Positions 7,338 through 15,424 of a stretch of DNA of 15,451 nucleotides are shown piece by piece. The position numbers and the translations under genes were made by a program. Every line of letters starts with the position of its first letter. Positions within the stretch are counted from its first letter, which is position 1. This DNA comes from NIOZ-UU35 sp964344175. Its GTDB lineage: Bacteria > Chloroflexota > Anaerolineae > Anaerolineales > UBA11858. The notes under the pieces are model-generated. The model ran no database searches. It was given only the letters and a program-made list of their open reading frames with translations, and was not told where the DNA came from. The stretch covers positions 1-15,451 of the forward strand of contig CAYFMI010000090.1 of NCBI GenBank assembly GCA_964344175.1, read 5' to 3'.

Positions 7338-8323
7338 GCGCAACGGACAGAGCCTACCGGGTGCTGGTCACCGGCCCGCCGATGGCGGATGAAGCCACGC
7401 ACAGCCTGGAACAAAGGGCTTCGTGCCGCTTTATCCCCTCGCCACCGAAAGCCGAACAGATCATTGCTATTGCGGAAGAAGACCGCGTGGACGGGATGAT
7501 CGTCCGCCAGGGGCGCATTCACCGCAACGTGCTGGAAGCCTCGCCGAATCTGAAGATCGTCGTCAAGCACGGTGTCGGCGTGGACAATATTGACGTTTGG
7601 GCGGCCACAGAGTTGGGCATCCCGGTCTGCATTACGCCGAATGCCAACTACCAGTCGGTGGCCGAGCACGCATTGGCGCTGATGTTCGCGCTGAGTAGAA
7701 ACCTGATCTGCCATGACCGCAAGATGCGGGCGGGGGTGTGGTCAAAAATGGCCGATCAAGGCTCAGAGTTGTACGCCAAATGCCTGGGCATCATTGGCAT
7801 GGGGCGCATCGGGATGCGACTGGCCGAGTTGGTGCGTCCCCTTGAAATGGAGGTGCTGGGCTTCGACGCCTTGCTGCCCCCGGATCGTTTCCCGCCTTAT
7901 GTCCGCAGGGTAGCCAGTTTGGATGAACTCTTGCGCCGGGCGGATTACGTTTCCATCCATTGCCCGAAAACCCCGGAAACTGAGAATCTGATCGGGGATC
8001 GGGAATTTGGCCTGATGAAAGGAACGGCCATTTTGATCAACACGGCCCGAGGCGGCATCGTGGAGGAAACGGCGCTCATCCGCGCCCTCGAAGATGGGCG
8101 CATCGGCGGCGCGGGGTTGGACTGCTTCGATAGCGAGCCTCTGCCCGAAGACAGCCCGCTGCTCCGTCTGGATGAACGGCTGCTCCTGACACCGCACCTG
8201 GGCGGTGTGACGCGCGAATCCCTGGCCAGGATGGGCTGCGATGCCGTAGATACGCTCCTGGATTTCCTCGATGGGAAGCGTTTATCTCCCGATGTGGTTG
8301 TCAACCCAGAAGCCCTGGATTGA
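7334..8323 (+). CDS. D-isomer-specific 2-hydroxyacid dehydrogenase (SerA/glycerate dehydrogenase-like)
   Basis: Starting at the ATG overlapping the aldolase stop (ATGA), the product is 329 residues. It has the two-domain D-2-hydroxyacid dehydrogenase build: an outer substrate domain, the Rossmann signature GMGRIG (155-160) with Asp178 at the end of the second strand favouring NAD over NADP, and the catalytic triad Arg239 (NTARGG), Glu268 (SEPL) and His288 (LTPHLG). There is no C-terminal ACT regulatory domain, so it is not a full-length biosynthetic phosphoglycerate dehydrogenase. Likely reactions are hydroxypyruvate/glycerate or a similar ketoacid/hydroxyacid couple. An ATG at 7301 would add 11 residues; neither start has a clear Shine-Dalgarno, and I prefer 7334 because four-base overlaps are typical of coupled translation. 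Confidence 0.9.
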   Translation: MSATDRAYRVLVTGPPMADEATHSLEQRASCRFIPSPPKAEQIIAIAEEDRVDGMIVRQGRIHRNVLEASPNLKIVVKHGVGVDNIDVWAATELGIPVCITPNANYQSVAEHALALMFALSRNLICHDRKMRAGVWSKMADQGSELYAKCLGIIGMGRIGMRLAELVRPLEMEVLGFDALLPPDRFPPYVRRVASLDELLRRADYVSIHCPKTPETENLIGDREFGLMKGTAILINTARGGIVEETALIRALEDGRIGGAGLDCFDSEPLPEDSPLLRLDERLLLTPHLGGVTRESLARMGCDAVDTLLDFLDGKRLSPDVVVNPEALD

Positions 8324-8379
8324 GTATTGCTCTGAGAAAACCCCGGATTGATCCTGCGACGAAACGGATAAGATCCGCC

Positions 8380-8413
8380 AGACCTGACAGGTTTTCAGAA
8401 ACCTGTCAGGTCT
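8380..8413. repeat. Perfect 34-bp palindrome (15-bp stem, TCAG loop)
   Basis: AGACCTGACAGGTTT (8380-8394) and its exact reverse complement (8399-8413) flank the four bases TCAG. Each arm holds an inner palindrome of the form ACCTG-N-CAGGT. No T-run follows on either strand, so it is a poor intrinsic terminator. It lies in the 152-nt gap before the transketolase-like gene. From memory it resembles short palindromes dispersed in many environmental genomes, which I cannot verify here. It could also be a regulatory site, since CTGACAGGT also occurs at 399-407 upstream of the GntR gene. Confidence 0.8.
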
Positions 8414-8475
8414 AAAAGAGCCGCGTTCTCCGTGATCTCGGTATTTTTTAGGAGAGTCAAAGATAGGATGTCATC

Positions 8476-10818
8476 ATGGAACGAGTTGTCCCTCAAAAAA
8501 TCTCCATCCACGAAACCCAGGAACAATTCAAACACTGGGAGAAAACCAAAGATATCATCGATCAGTTGATGGATATCATCTTCAACTACCGCCAGAGCGG
8601 TCACCCCGGCGGCTCGCGCTCGAAGCTGCACGGACTGCTGGTTATTATGTTGAGCGGCGCGATGCGCTGGGACATCCGCCACCCCGAGAAACGGTTTGGC
8701 GACCGGTTTATTTTGGGTGCCGGGCACACCATCCCCATGATCTACTGCACCCTGGCCGTGCTCAACGAATCCCTGCGGGTTAAATTCGAGCAGACCGGCG
8801 ATGAACGTTACGCCATCCCCAACCCGGAAGAGCGGGCCTTATATTGGGAAGACTTGTTGACCTTCCGCCGTCGCGAGGGCCTGTCGGGACACGCCGAGAT
8901 GGAGGGAAAGACGCTCTTCTTGAAATTCAACACCGGCCCCTCCGGGCACGGCAGCCCGGCTGCGGCCGGGGCGGCGCTGGCGCTCAAACGGGCCAACGCG
9001 CGCGGGGTGAAGGTGTTTATCTTCGAAGGCGAGGGCGGGCTGACCCCCGGCGGCACCCACGAGACGCTCAACTCGGCCTGGGGGCTGGGCCTGGATAACC
9101 TGTATTACATCGTGGATTGGAACGATTTCGGCATCGACGATCACCCGGTCAGCTCGGTGGTCTACGGCACGCCTGCCGATTGGTTCGCATCCCATGGCTG
9201 GCGTGTGTTCAGCGCCGAGTCGGGCAGCGAATGGGGGCCGGTGACGCAAGCTATTCTGGCGATGGTGAACGGCGATAACCCGCAAGGCGCGCCCGGCGTG
9301 GCCTGGCTGAAGACCCGCAAGGGGCGCGGTTACCTGAAGTATGATAACAAGTCTCACGGCTCGCCGCACAAGCGCAATCACGAATTGTTCTGGGAGACCA
9401 AGCGCCCCTTCGCGGAGAAATACGGGGCCAGTTTCCAAAATTTCGGCGGCCATGCGCCTGACGATCCCGAGGCATTGCGCGCCGAGTTCGCGGCGAATCT
9501 GAAGGCGGTCATCGAGGTCCTGCACCAGGATCAGGCGCTGGTGGATTACCTGGCCGACAGATTGGTGGCGTTGGGCGAGAGCGTGCCCGAACAACTCTCA
9601 GGGTTTAACCTGGGCCAGCGCGGCAACCCCTTCCGGGATGAGCGCCTGTATGATTACCGCAACTATCCGCAGGAGATATACGCCCGGCCAGGCGAGTTCC
9701 TGGCAAACCGGATGGCCTTATCGAAGTGGGGGGCCTGGGCCAATGCCTTTGGGGCGCGCCATTACGGTCAGCCGCTCTTCGTCGCCTGCTCAGCCGATCT
9801 GGCCGACTCGACCCAGATCAGCGGCTTTGCCCAGGCCTTTGGCGATTTCGAAGGTTTTGGCTGGTATGGACGCCATGACAACCCGGATGGAGTTTTGTTA
9901 CCCCAGGAGATCACCGAGTTCGCCAACGCCGGTATTCTGGCGGGCATGGGGACGGTTAATTTTGCTGCCGACCCGGAATCAGAATTCGAGGGATTTTGGG
10001 GGGCGTGTTCCACCTATGGCGCGTTCTCATATTTGAAATACGGCATGATGCGGCTGTTCAGCCAGATCGCACAGGATTGCCAGTGGAAAGTGGGCAAACT
10101 GCTCTGGGTTGCTGGTCATTCCGGCCCTGAGACCGCCGATGACAGCCGGACGCACTTTGGCATTTTCTCGCCGGGCGTGACGCAGCTTTTCCCGGAAGGC
10201 TCGGTCATCAACCTGCACCCCTGGGAATACAACGAAGTGCCGGTGCTGCTGGGCGCGGCGCTCAAGCAATCCGCGCCGCTGGTGGCCTTGCACCTGACCC
10301 GCCCGCCCATCGAGATCCCGGACCGCGCCGCGCTGGGGATGCCATCCCATTTCGAGGCGGCGCGCGGCGCATATGTGGTGCGCGACTTCCAGCCCGACCA
10401 GCCGCGCGGCGGCGTGGTCATCGTTCAGGGCACCAGCGCCATGTATGGGATTGTCAAAATTCTGCCAGAGTTGAACGATCGCCAATTGAATGTGAAGATC
10501 GTGTGCGCCACCAGCCCGCAGCTCTTCGCCGCTCAACCCGAGGCATACCGCCATCAGGTGCTCTCCCCCGCCGACTGGGCCGACTCGACGGTGCTCACCA
10601 CGCAAGCGCGCTGGCTGATGCACGACTGGTTGTTCAGCAAAGTATCGGAGCAATACGCCCTCTCGTCTGATTGGGACAACCGCTGGCGAACGGGCGGTAC
10701 GCTGGAAGAGGTGGTGGATGAGGCTCATTTATCACCGCAGTGGATCATAAGGGGCATCGAGCGTTTCGTTCGAGACCGTGCGGCGCGCCTGGCTGCCAAT
10801 TCCCCGGGCGGGTTCTGA
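8476..10818 (+). CDS. Divergent transketolase-like thiamine-diphosphate enzyme
   Basis: The 780-residue protein is a single-chain transketolase homologue, longer than the usual 620-680. The N-terminal cofactor domain (about 20-330) has SGHPGG (His43), GAGH (His84), SGHAE (His139), GHGSP (157-161) and the thiamine-diphosphate motif starting GEG (185-187) and ending at Asn216; the usual Asp of GDG is Glu. SHG (His294) matches a transketolase active-site histidine. In the second domain (about 400-590) SADLADS and EITEFANAG supply the likely cofactor-activating Glu481, and RTH and LTRPP correspond to later active-site blocks. The C-terminal domain (about 610-760) ends in extra sequence, and the FGESAP-type motif is not recognisable. 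It lacks phosphoketolase motifs. AGGA at 8465-8468 precedes the ATG. Two-carbon transfer from a ketose or hydroxypyruvate is plausible; the real substrate is unknown. Confidence 0.85.
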   Translation: MERVVPQKISIHETQEQFKHWEKTKDIIDQLMDIIFNYRQSGHPGGSRSKLHGLLVIMLSGAMRWDIRHPEKRFGDRFILGAGHTIPMIYCTLAVLNESLRVKFEQTGDERYAIPNPEERALYWEDLLTFRRREGLSGHAEMEGKTLFLKFNTGPSGHGSPAAAGAALALKRANARGVKVFIFEGEGGLTPGGTHETLNSAWGLGLDNLYYIVDWNDFGIDDHPVSSVVYGTPADWFASHGWRVFSAESGSEWGPVTQAILAMVNGDNPQGAPGVAWLKTRKGRGYLKYDNKSHGSPHKRNHELFWETKRPFAEKYGASFQNFGGHAPDDPEALRAEFAANLKAVIEVLHQDQALVDYLADRLVALGESVPEQLSGFNLGQRGNPFRDERLYDYRNYPQEIYARPGEFLANRMALSKWGAWANAFGARHYGQPLFVACSADLADSTQISGFAQAFGDFEGFGWYGRHDNPDGVLLPQEITEFANAGILAGMGTVNFAADPESEFEGFWGACSTYGAFSYLKYGMMRLFSQIAQDCQWKVGKLLWVAGHSGPETADDSRTHFGIFSPGVTQLFPEGSVINLHPWEYNEVPVLLGAALKQSAPLVALHLTRPPIEIPDRAALGMPSHFEAARGAYVVRDFQPDQPRGGVVIVQGTSAMYGIVKILPELNDRQLNVKIVCATSPQLFAAQPEAYRHQVLSPADWADSTVLTTQARWLMHDWLFSKVSEQYALSSDWDNRWRTGGTLEEVVDEAHLSPQWIIRGIERFVRDRAARLAANSPGGF

Positions 10819-10827
10819 TATTAATCA

Positions 10828-10939
10828 TAGGAGTTACGCACTTGCACCGGGGAAGCCCGAAAATAGGGGTGTGTGGGGCGCGAAGCGCCCCACACACCCC
10901 TATTTTCGGAATTTCTTTCATCGAACTGCGTAAGTCCTA
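10828..10939. mobile_element. 112-bp MITE with 13-bp terminal inverted repeats and 5-bp target duplication
   Basis: The ends TAGGAGTTACGCA (10828-10840) and TGCGTAAGTCCTA (10927-10939) are inverted repeats matching at 12 of 13 bases. AATCA occurs directly outside both ends (10823-10827 and 10940-10944), a target-site duplication. The inside is filled by a perfect 25-bp stem (10857-10881 with 10885-10909) with a GAA loop. There is no coding capacity, so it is a non-autonomous element needing a transposase in trans. The termini resemble those of insertion sequences common in cyanobacteria and related genomes, as far as I recall. It begins ten bases after the transketolase-like stop codon and could fold into a very stable 3' hairpin in that mRNA. 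Confidence 0.85.
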
Positions 10940-11012
10940 AATCATTTTGCACATGTTATAGGGGGTTTTAAAAAATTTAACGAATCAATCCGATTTGTGT
11001 TTATGATTCGGG

Positions 11013-11018
11013 TATAAT
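11013..11018 (+). promoter_or_regulatory. Possible -10 box (TATAAT) for the sensor transcription unit
   Basis: A perfect TATAAT preceded by GGG lies 145 nt before the membrane protein gene, in the AT-rich stretch between the MITE and the 11069-11113 hairpin. No good -35 hexamer is seen at 16-18 bp; TTGTGT (10995-11000) is too close. A GAATCA/TGATTC inverted repeat (10982-10987 and 11003-11008) lies directly upstream and might be an activator site. Confidence 0.35.
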
Positions 11019-11068
11019 TCTCACACAATAAACTAAGTAACTACTCAGCCATCCAACGAATTCATTCG

Positions 11069-11113
11069 AAAAAGGGTGTGCGAGGGGGCGTAGCCTCCTC
11101 TCATACCCTTTTT
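11069..11113 (+). terminator. Terminator-like hairpin with A-tract and T-tract
   Basis: A 21-base arm (11069-11089) starting AAAAAGGGTGTG pairs with 11093-11113 at 20 of 21 positions if two G-U pairs are allowed (one C-U mismatch), with a GTA loop. The right arm ends in a run of six T (11109-11114) and the left begins with five A, so it could terminate in both directions. CATCCA (11049-11054) and TGGATG (11116-11121) extend the dyad outward. Its stem pattern resembles that in the MITE at 10857-10909, so it may be a decayed insertion of a related element. Confidence 0.6.
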
Positions 11114-11162
11114 TATGGATGCTCTCTGATAGCCTGAATCATCACGAAATACCTCATACCTC

Positions 11163-11666
11163 ATGCAACCTAGAAGATATCATAATATCGGCATTATCGT
11201 CTTCAGCCTGCTCTTCCCGGCAGTTGCCCTACTGGTGCAATATATCCCCAACCCGATGGTGCCGGGAGCCATTGTCAGTCTGAATATGGTTTTGCCTGTT
11301 TTGGCGGGTTACTTCTTTGGCCCGTTAAGCGGTCTGTTGGCGGGCAGCAGCGGCGCTCTGCTGGCGGCGTTATTATTGTCCGATCACTACTATCTCGTCG
11401 GCATCTACTCGCTGGCCCTGGCCGGCGCGCTGGCCGGTTGGATCGGAAAACAACGCCGTTTGAAAATCCTTTCTGCGGCGACCATTCTGGTTGCGCACGC
11501 CCTGAATATGTTCACCTTGTTGCGCACCAACTTGTTAACCATCCCCCCGGATCGAGTGGGGATCACATTTCTGGGGCTGGCGAGTGAGTCTGTCATCGAT
11601 ATCATTGCCACCTTGCTGGTGATCGAGTTATTTGGGCGTTGGCTGTACCGCGCGGAGCGATGGTAA
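11163..11666 (+). CDS. Small polytopic membrane protein of unknown function
   Basis: The 167-residue product is almost wholly hydrophobic, with about five or six membrane segments (near 9-28, 34-55, 57-73, 78-95, 103-120 and 133-158). A Gly-rich block around LAGYFFGPLSGLLAG (47-61) recalls small-solute binding membrane proteins such as ECF S-components, but I cannot assign a family. No Shine-Dalgarno lies before the ATG; a tandem ACCTCAT repeat ends there, so the start is uncertain. The stop overlaps the sensor gene by seven bases, implying coupled translation. A similar block, LAGPILAAAFFYGRPGG, occurs in the membrane part of that sensor, so the two may together form a membrane sensing unit. 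Confidence 0.75.
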   Translation: MQPRRYHNIGIIVFSLLFPAVALLVQYIPNPMVPGAIVSLNMVLPVLAGYFFGPLSGLLAGSSGALLAALLLSDHYYLVGIYSLALAGALAGWIGKQRRLKILSAATILVAHALNMFTLLRTNLLTIPPDRVGITFLGLASESVIDIIATLLVIELFGRWLYRAERW

Positions 11667-14600
11667 AAAAACGACTCAGACATTGGCTAATCGTATGCAC
11701 TATTCTGGCCTGGCTCAGTGTTGCCGGGGCGGGCATTCTGCTAACGCGCGCCCAACCGTGGACGCTGACCGAAATGCTGGCCTACTCGCTGGCTGGGCCC
11801 ATCCTGGCTGCGGCGTTTTTCTACGGACGCCCCGGCGGGTTGGTCGTAGCGCTGCTTGCCAGCCTGCTCAGCGGCTCCCTGGCGGTTGGGCAGCCTGAAG
11901 CGCTGGAATCGCCCATAGTGCAGCGGGTGCTGTTCCAGATCATTTTCTTCAATGCCGTCGCCCTGATGATCGGCAGTTTGGCTGAGCGCCAGCGAGCCAC
12001 TCGGAAACAACTTGAAATTATTCAGGATTCGGCCATTGTGGGGAGTGTGCTCATCGAAGCCGAGACGCACAAAATCGTGGAGATCAACCGCTACGCTGCC
12101 GAGATGATCGGGCTGACGCGCGAGCAGATTATCGGCTGTTTATGCTTCGAGTTCCTTTGCCCGAACTGCAAAGGTATGTGCCCGATCCTTGACTTGAAAC
12201 AGCCCCTGGATGACTCCGAACGGGTGCTGATGCGCGCCGATGGTACGCGTGTCCCCATTCACAAAACCGTCACGCCGATTACTATCGGCGATCAAAAGCA
12301 CCTGATCGAGACCTTTCTCGACCTTAGCGAACGCGTCAAAGCCGAAGAAGAACTGAGTCGCAGCGAAACGCTTTTCCGGGCCATCACCCAGCAAACCGGC
12401 GAAGGCATTTCCCTGGCCGATGCTGCCGGCAATTACATCCTGGTGAATGTTGCCTTCTGCCAGATGACCGGCTACAGCGAAGCTGAACTTCTGGCAATGA
12501 CCGTAAGTGACCTGGTGCCACGAGAAACAGAAATCTCTTTATTCCCAAAAATTGTCAAAGGGGAAACCGGACGGCGCGATACAAAGTTGGTTAGAAAAGA
12601 TGGCTCTTTTTTCGATGCTGAAATCAGCGGCTACCCGATTCGGTTGGGGAACCACCCGCTGGTGCTGGGGATTATCCGCGATGTCACCCGGCGCAAACAC
12701 GCCGAAGCAGCCCTGGTAGAGCGGGAGGCTTTCTATCGGGCTTTGCTCGAAAACTCTGCCGAGGGCGTAGGCATCCTCGATGCAGGCGGCATTATGCGCT
12801 ACCTTGCCCCGGCGGAGGAACGCCTGACCGGTTATGACCCGCAGGATACGATTGGGAAAAGCGCTTTCGAGAACATGCAACCCGAAGACGTCCCCCGTCT
12901 GCAAGATACGCTCCAGAAAAGCCTTGAACAGCCAGGAGCGATTATGACGCTGGAATACCGCTTGCAACGCGCAGACGAGATGTGGCGTCACTATGAGGCC
13001 ACTGCTCACAACCTGCTCCATAATCCGGTTATCAATGGCATCGTCGTCAATTACCGCGATATCACCGAGCGCAAACAGGCGGAAGAACAGCTATTGCGGC
13101 GCGATGCCCTGTTGGAGGCGGTTGCCTATACCGCCGAGAGATTTCTAAAAACCACAACCTGGCAGGAAGAAGCGCCAGCGGTGCTAGGGAAAATAGGCGC
13201 CGCGGTAGGGGCTGGCCGCATTTTTATTTTTGAGAATCATCGCAGTCCCGAGGGCGAATTACTAGCCAGCCTGCGTTTCGAATGGGTTATCAAAGAGGTG
13301 TTTGCGCAGATTGAGAACCCGAAATTGCAGGGAATTCCGTATCTTGCAGGTGGTTTCCGGCGCTGGGTAGAATTCTTGGGTGAAGGCAAAATCATTCATG
13401 GGCCAGTAAGAGATTTCCCTCGTTCGGAAAGGAGAGCATTAAGACCGCTGAGAATTCGATCTGTGCTTTTGCTGCCGGTCGCCGTTGAAAGCAAATGGTG
13501 GGGATTCATTGGATTCGGAGAATGCCTGAGTGAACGTGTCTGGGATGTAACCGAAATAGAGTTATTGAAGACGGTCGCTGATATATTGGGCGACGCCATC
13601 CGCAACCAGCGGGCGCAGCAACGCATTGGAAGACTGGCAAAATATAATCAAAATATTGTGTCTTCGGCGCCGGTGGGGATCGTTACGGTTGATAGTGGAG
13701 GGCAGGTCACCAACGCCAATGAGGCCTTTCTTAGGATGATGGGCAGCCCAGGTCTCGAGGAAACGCTTGAACTGGGAATGAACATACCAAGTGTTCGATC
13801 TGCCGGTCTTTCCGCGGCCTTTCAAAAAACGCTTACCGATGGTGTATCCTTCGACTTCAAAAAAATGCCGTATTCTTCTCACTGGGGGGCAGAATTGACT
13901 GTCAATGTCAAAGGTGTGCCCCAAATCGCTGAAGATGGGAAGATCGCCGGGGTAATTTTAGTTGTGGAAGATGTCACGGATACGGTTAAGGCTGAAAAGG
14001 AATTACTCAAAAACCTGCAACAGCGCAGTACATTGTACACATTACTTCATATCGCCATGCAGGAAATTCCGTTAGCAGACAAACTCGAGCATACCCTGGA
14101 TGAATTGTTCTCTCTGCCCTGGCTGCGTTTGACCTCCAAAGGCGGTGTGTTTTTGCGAGAAGCAGATTCGGAAATCTTGAAGTTGAAAGCCCAGCGTAAT
14201 CTGCCGGATGAGTTGCGGACGATGTGCGCACAGGTGCCGTTTGGGCATTGTCTGTGCGGGCGAGCTGCTGCCACCGGGGAAATCCAATTCGCCGATTGTT
14301 TGGATGAGCGGCACGATAATCGCTATGCGGGTCTGGCGCCTCATGGTCATTACAACATACCGATTATCTCACAGCAGCGCATCATAGGCGTAATGGTGCT
14401 TTACCTGCTGGAGGGGCATTGGCAAACACAGGAAGAACTCGAATTCTTAGAAGCTGTGGCTAATACGCTGGCCGTAATGATCGAGCGCGCCCGGGTGGAA
14501 GATGAGCGCCTGGCGCGCCTGGCAGAACTCGAAAAAATGGAACAGGTTGATCGAGTTGTTCGAGAAAGCCAGTCTCTCTCTGAAATGATGCGCGCAGCGT

Positions 14601-15424
14601 TGGATGATACCCTGGATATACTGGAATGTGACCGCGCCTGGCTAATCTCCCCGGTTGACCCCGAAGCCACGGCCTGGCAGGTGCCAATGGCGAGCGCCCG
14701 CCCAGAGTGGGAAGGCGCTTTCGATCTCGGTACAGATATTCCCATAAATGTTGATGAAGCAGTATGTATTCAGACTGCCTTAGCATCGGAAATCCCGGTT
14801 ATTCTAACTGCTGAAACGGAACCGCCGCTGCCGCAGATAGCGATGGAGAAGTTTTCTGCAAAATCGATTATGCTGATGGCACTCCACCCGAAAACCGGGC
14901 AACCGTGGATCTTTGGTGTGCATCAATGCACCCATGCCCGGCAATGGACGGATAGTGAACAACGAATTTTCAGTGAGATTAGCCGTCGATTGACCGACGG
15001 CCTGACCAGCATGCTTTACCTGCGCGATCTTCAAAACAGCGAACAATTCACCCGTTCGCTTTACCGTTTGGCCGGTCGGTTGGAAATGGTTTCTACCTAT
15101 CCGGCGCTGCTGGCCGCGCTCAATGAGGAGATCCAGGATGTGACGGGTTACCAATCTGCCTGGATATATCTTATGTTCGAAGATCGGAAAAATGCCGAGT
15201 TAATGACATTCCAGGGTGAAAAATTGAGCGAAATTCATGTACAATACCCTGTCTTAGAAATTGCAGGGGATGCCATGCTGGAAGAAATCGCTTCCGGACA
15301 GGGAGTGGTGCTGGTTGAAGATGCCCGCACAGATCCGCGCACAAATAAAGAGATTGTTGCTCAGTTAGATAATCGTACAATTATCAATATCCCTATCAAA
15401 CTTTACTTTCCGGTAAGTGGGTAG
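11660..15424 (+). CDS. Giant membrane-anchored multi-PAS/GAF sensor protein, ending inside a GAF domain
   Basis: From ATG 11660 the product is 1254 residues (a TTG at 11639 would add seven). In order: about three or four membrane segments (8-105), PAS with a cysteine cluster (116-233), PAS (238-352), PAS (357-477), GAF (485-650), PAS (662-780), GAF with FGHCLCGRA and PHGHYNIPI blocks (795-945), GAF (975-1140) and a GAF (1150-1254) that stops right after NIPI. PAS ends show DxTxRK-like junctions followed by coiled-coil linkers. Such proteins normally end in a histidine kinase, diguanylate cyclase or phosphatase module, and none is present. The stop TAG interrupts the last GAF before its final strands, while another frame stays open from about 15403 to the window end, so a frameshift or insertion is possible. 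Otherwise the output would come from a partner. It overlaps the upstream membrane protein gene by seven bases. Confidence 0.85.
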   Translation: MVKKRLRHWLIVCTILAWLSVAGAGILLTRAQPWTLTEMLAYSLAGPILAAAFFYGRPGGLVVALLASLLSGSLAVGQPEALESPIVQRVLFQIIFFNAVALMIGSLAERQRATRKQLEIIQDSAIVGSVLIEAETHKIVEINRYAAEMIGLTREQIIGCLCFEFLCPNCKGMCPILDLKQPLDDSERVLMRADGTRVPIHKTVTPITIGDQKHLIETFLDLSERVKAEEELSRSETLFRAITQQTGEGISLADAAGNYILVNVAFCQMTGYSEAELLAMTVSDLVPRETEISLFPKIVKGETGRRDTKLVRKDGSFFDAEISGYPIRLGNHPLVLGIIRDVTRRKHAEAALVEREAFYRALLENSAEGVGILDAGGIMRYLAPAEERLTGYDPQDTIGKSAFENMQPEDVPRLQDTLQKSLEQPGAIMTLEYRLQRADEMWRHYEATAHNLLHNPVINGIVVNYRDITERKQAEEQLLRRDALLEAVAYTAERFLKTTTWQEEAPAVLGKIGAAVGAGRIFIFENHRSPEGELLASLRFEWVIKEVFAQIENPKLQGIPYLAGGFRRWVEFLGEGKIIHGPVRDFPRSERRALRPLRIRSVLLLPVAVESKWWGFIGFGECLSERVWDVTEIELLKTVADILGDAIRNQRAQQRIGRLAKYNQNIVSSAPVGIVTVDSGGQVTNANEAFLRMMGSPGLEETLELGMNIPSVRSAGLSAAFQKTLTDGVSFDFKKMPYSSHWGAELTVNVKGVPQIAEDGKIAGVILVVEDVTDTVKAEKELLKNLQQRSTLYTLLHIAMQEIPLADKLEHTLDELFSLPWLRLTSKGGVFLREADSEILKLKAQRNLPDELRTMCAQVPFGHCLCGRAAATGEIQFADCLDERHDNRYAGLAPHGHYNIPIISQQRIIGVMVLYLLEGHWQTQEELEFLEAVANTLAVMIERARVEDERLARLAELEKMEQVDRVVRESQSLSEMMRAALDDTLDILECDRAWLISPVDPEATAWQVPMASARPEWEGAFDLGTDIPINVDEAVCIQTALASEIPVILTAETEPPLPQIAMEKFSAKSIMLMALHPKTGQPWIFGVHQCTHARQWTDSEQRIFSEISRRLTDGLTSMLYLRDLQNSEQFTRSLYRLAGRLEMVSTYPALLAALNEEIQDVTGYQSAWIYLMFEDRKNAELMTFQGEKLSEIHVQYPVLEIAGDAMLEEIASGQGVVLVEDARTDPRTNKEIVAQLDNRTIINIPIKLYFPVSG

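Noticed and set aside
7334..8323. Biosynthetic phosphoglycerate dehydrogenase of serine synthesis
   Set aside because: No C-terminal ACT domain and a catabolic operon setting; only the general family is supported.
8380..8413. Intrinsic terminator after the dehydrogenase gene
   Set aside because: The stem is perfect but no T-run follows on either strand.
8839..9594. 251-codon minus-strand frame opposite the transketolase-like gene, and a similar one at 10027-10728
   Set aside because: Both arise from the high GC third positions of the sense gene and show no domain or start signal.
8476..10818. Phosphoketolase, suggested by the length of 780 residues
   Set aside because: The characteristic phosphoketolase motifs are absent, while transketolase-type SGHPG, GHGSP, SADL and SHG blocks are present.
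10857..10909. CRISPR repeat or tRNA-like structure
   Set aside because: It is a single perfect hairpin inside a MITE; there are no repeated units with spacers and no cloverleaf.
12539..13021. 160-codon minus-strand frame inside the sensor gene
   Set aside because: The sense strand encodes clear PAS domains across the same stretch.
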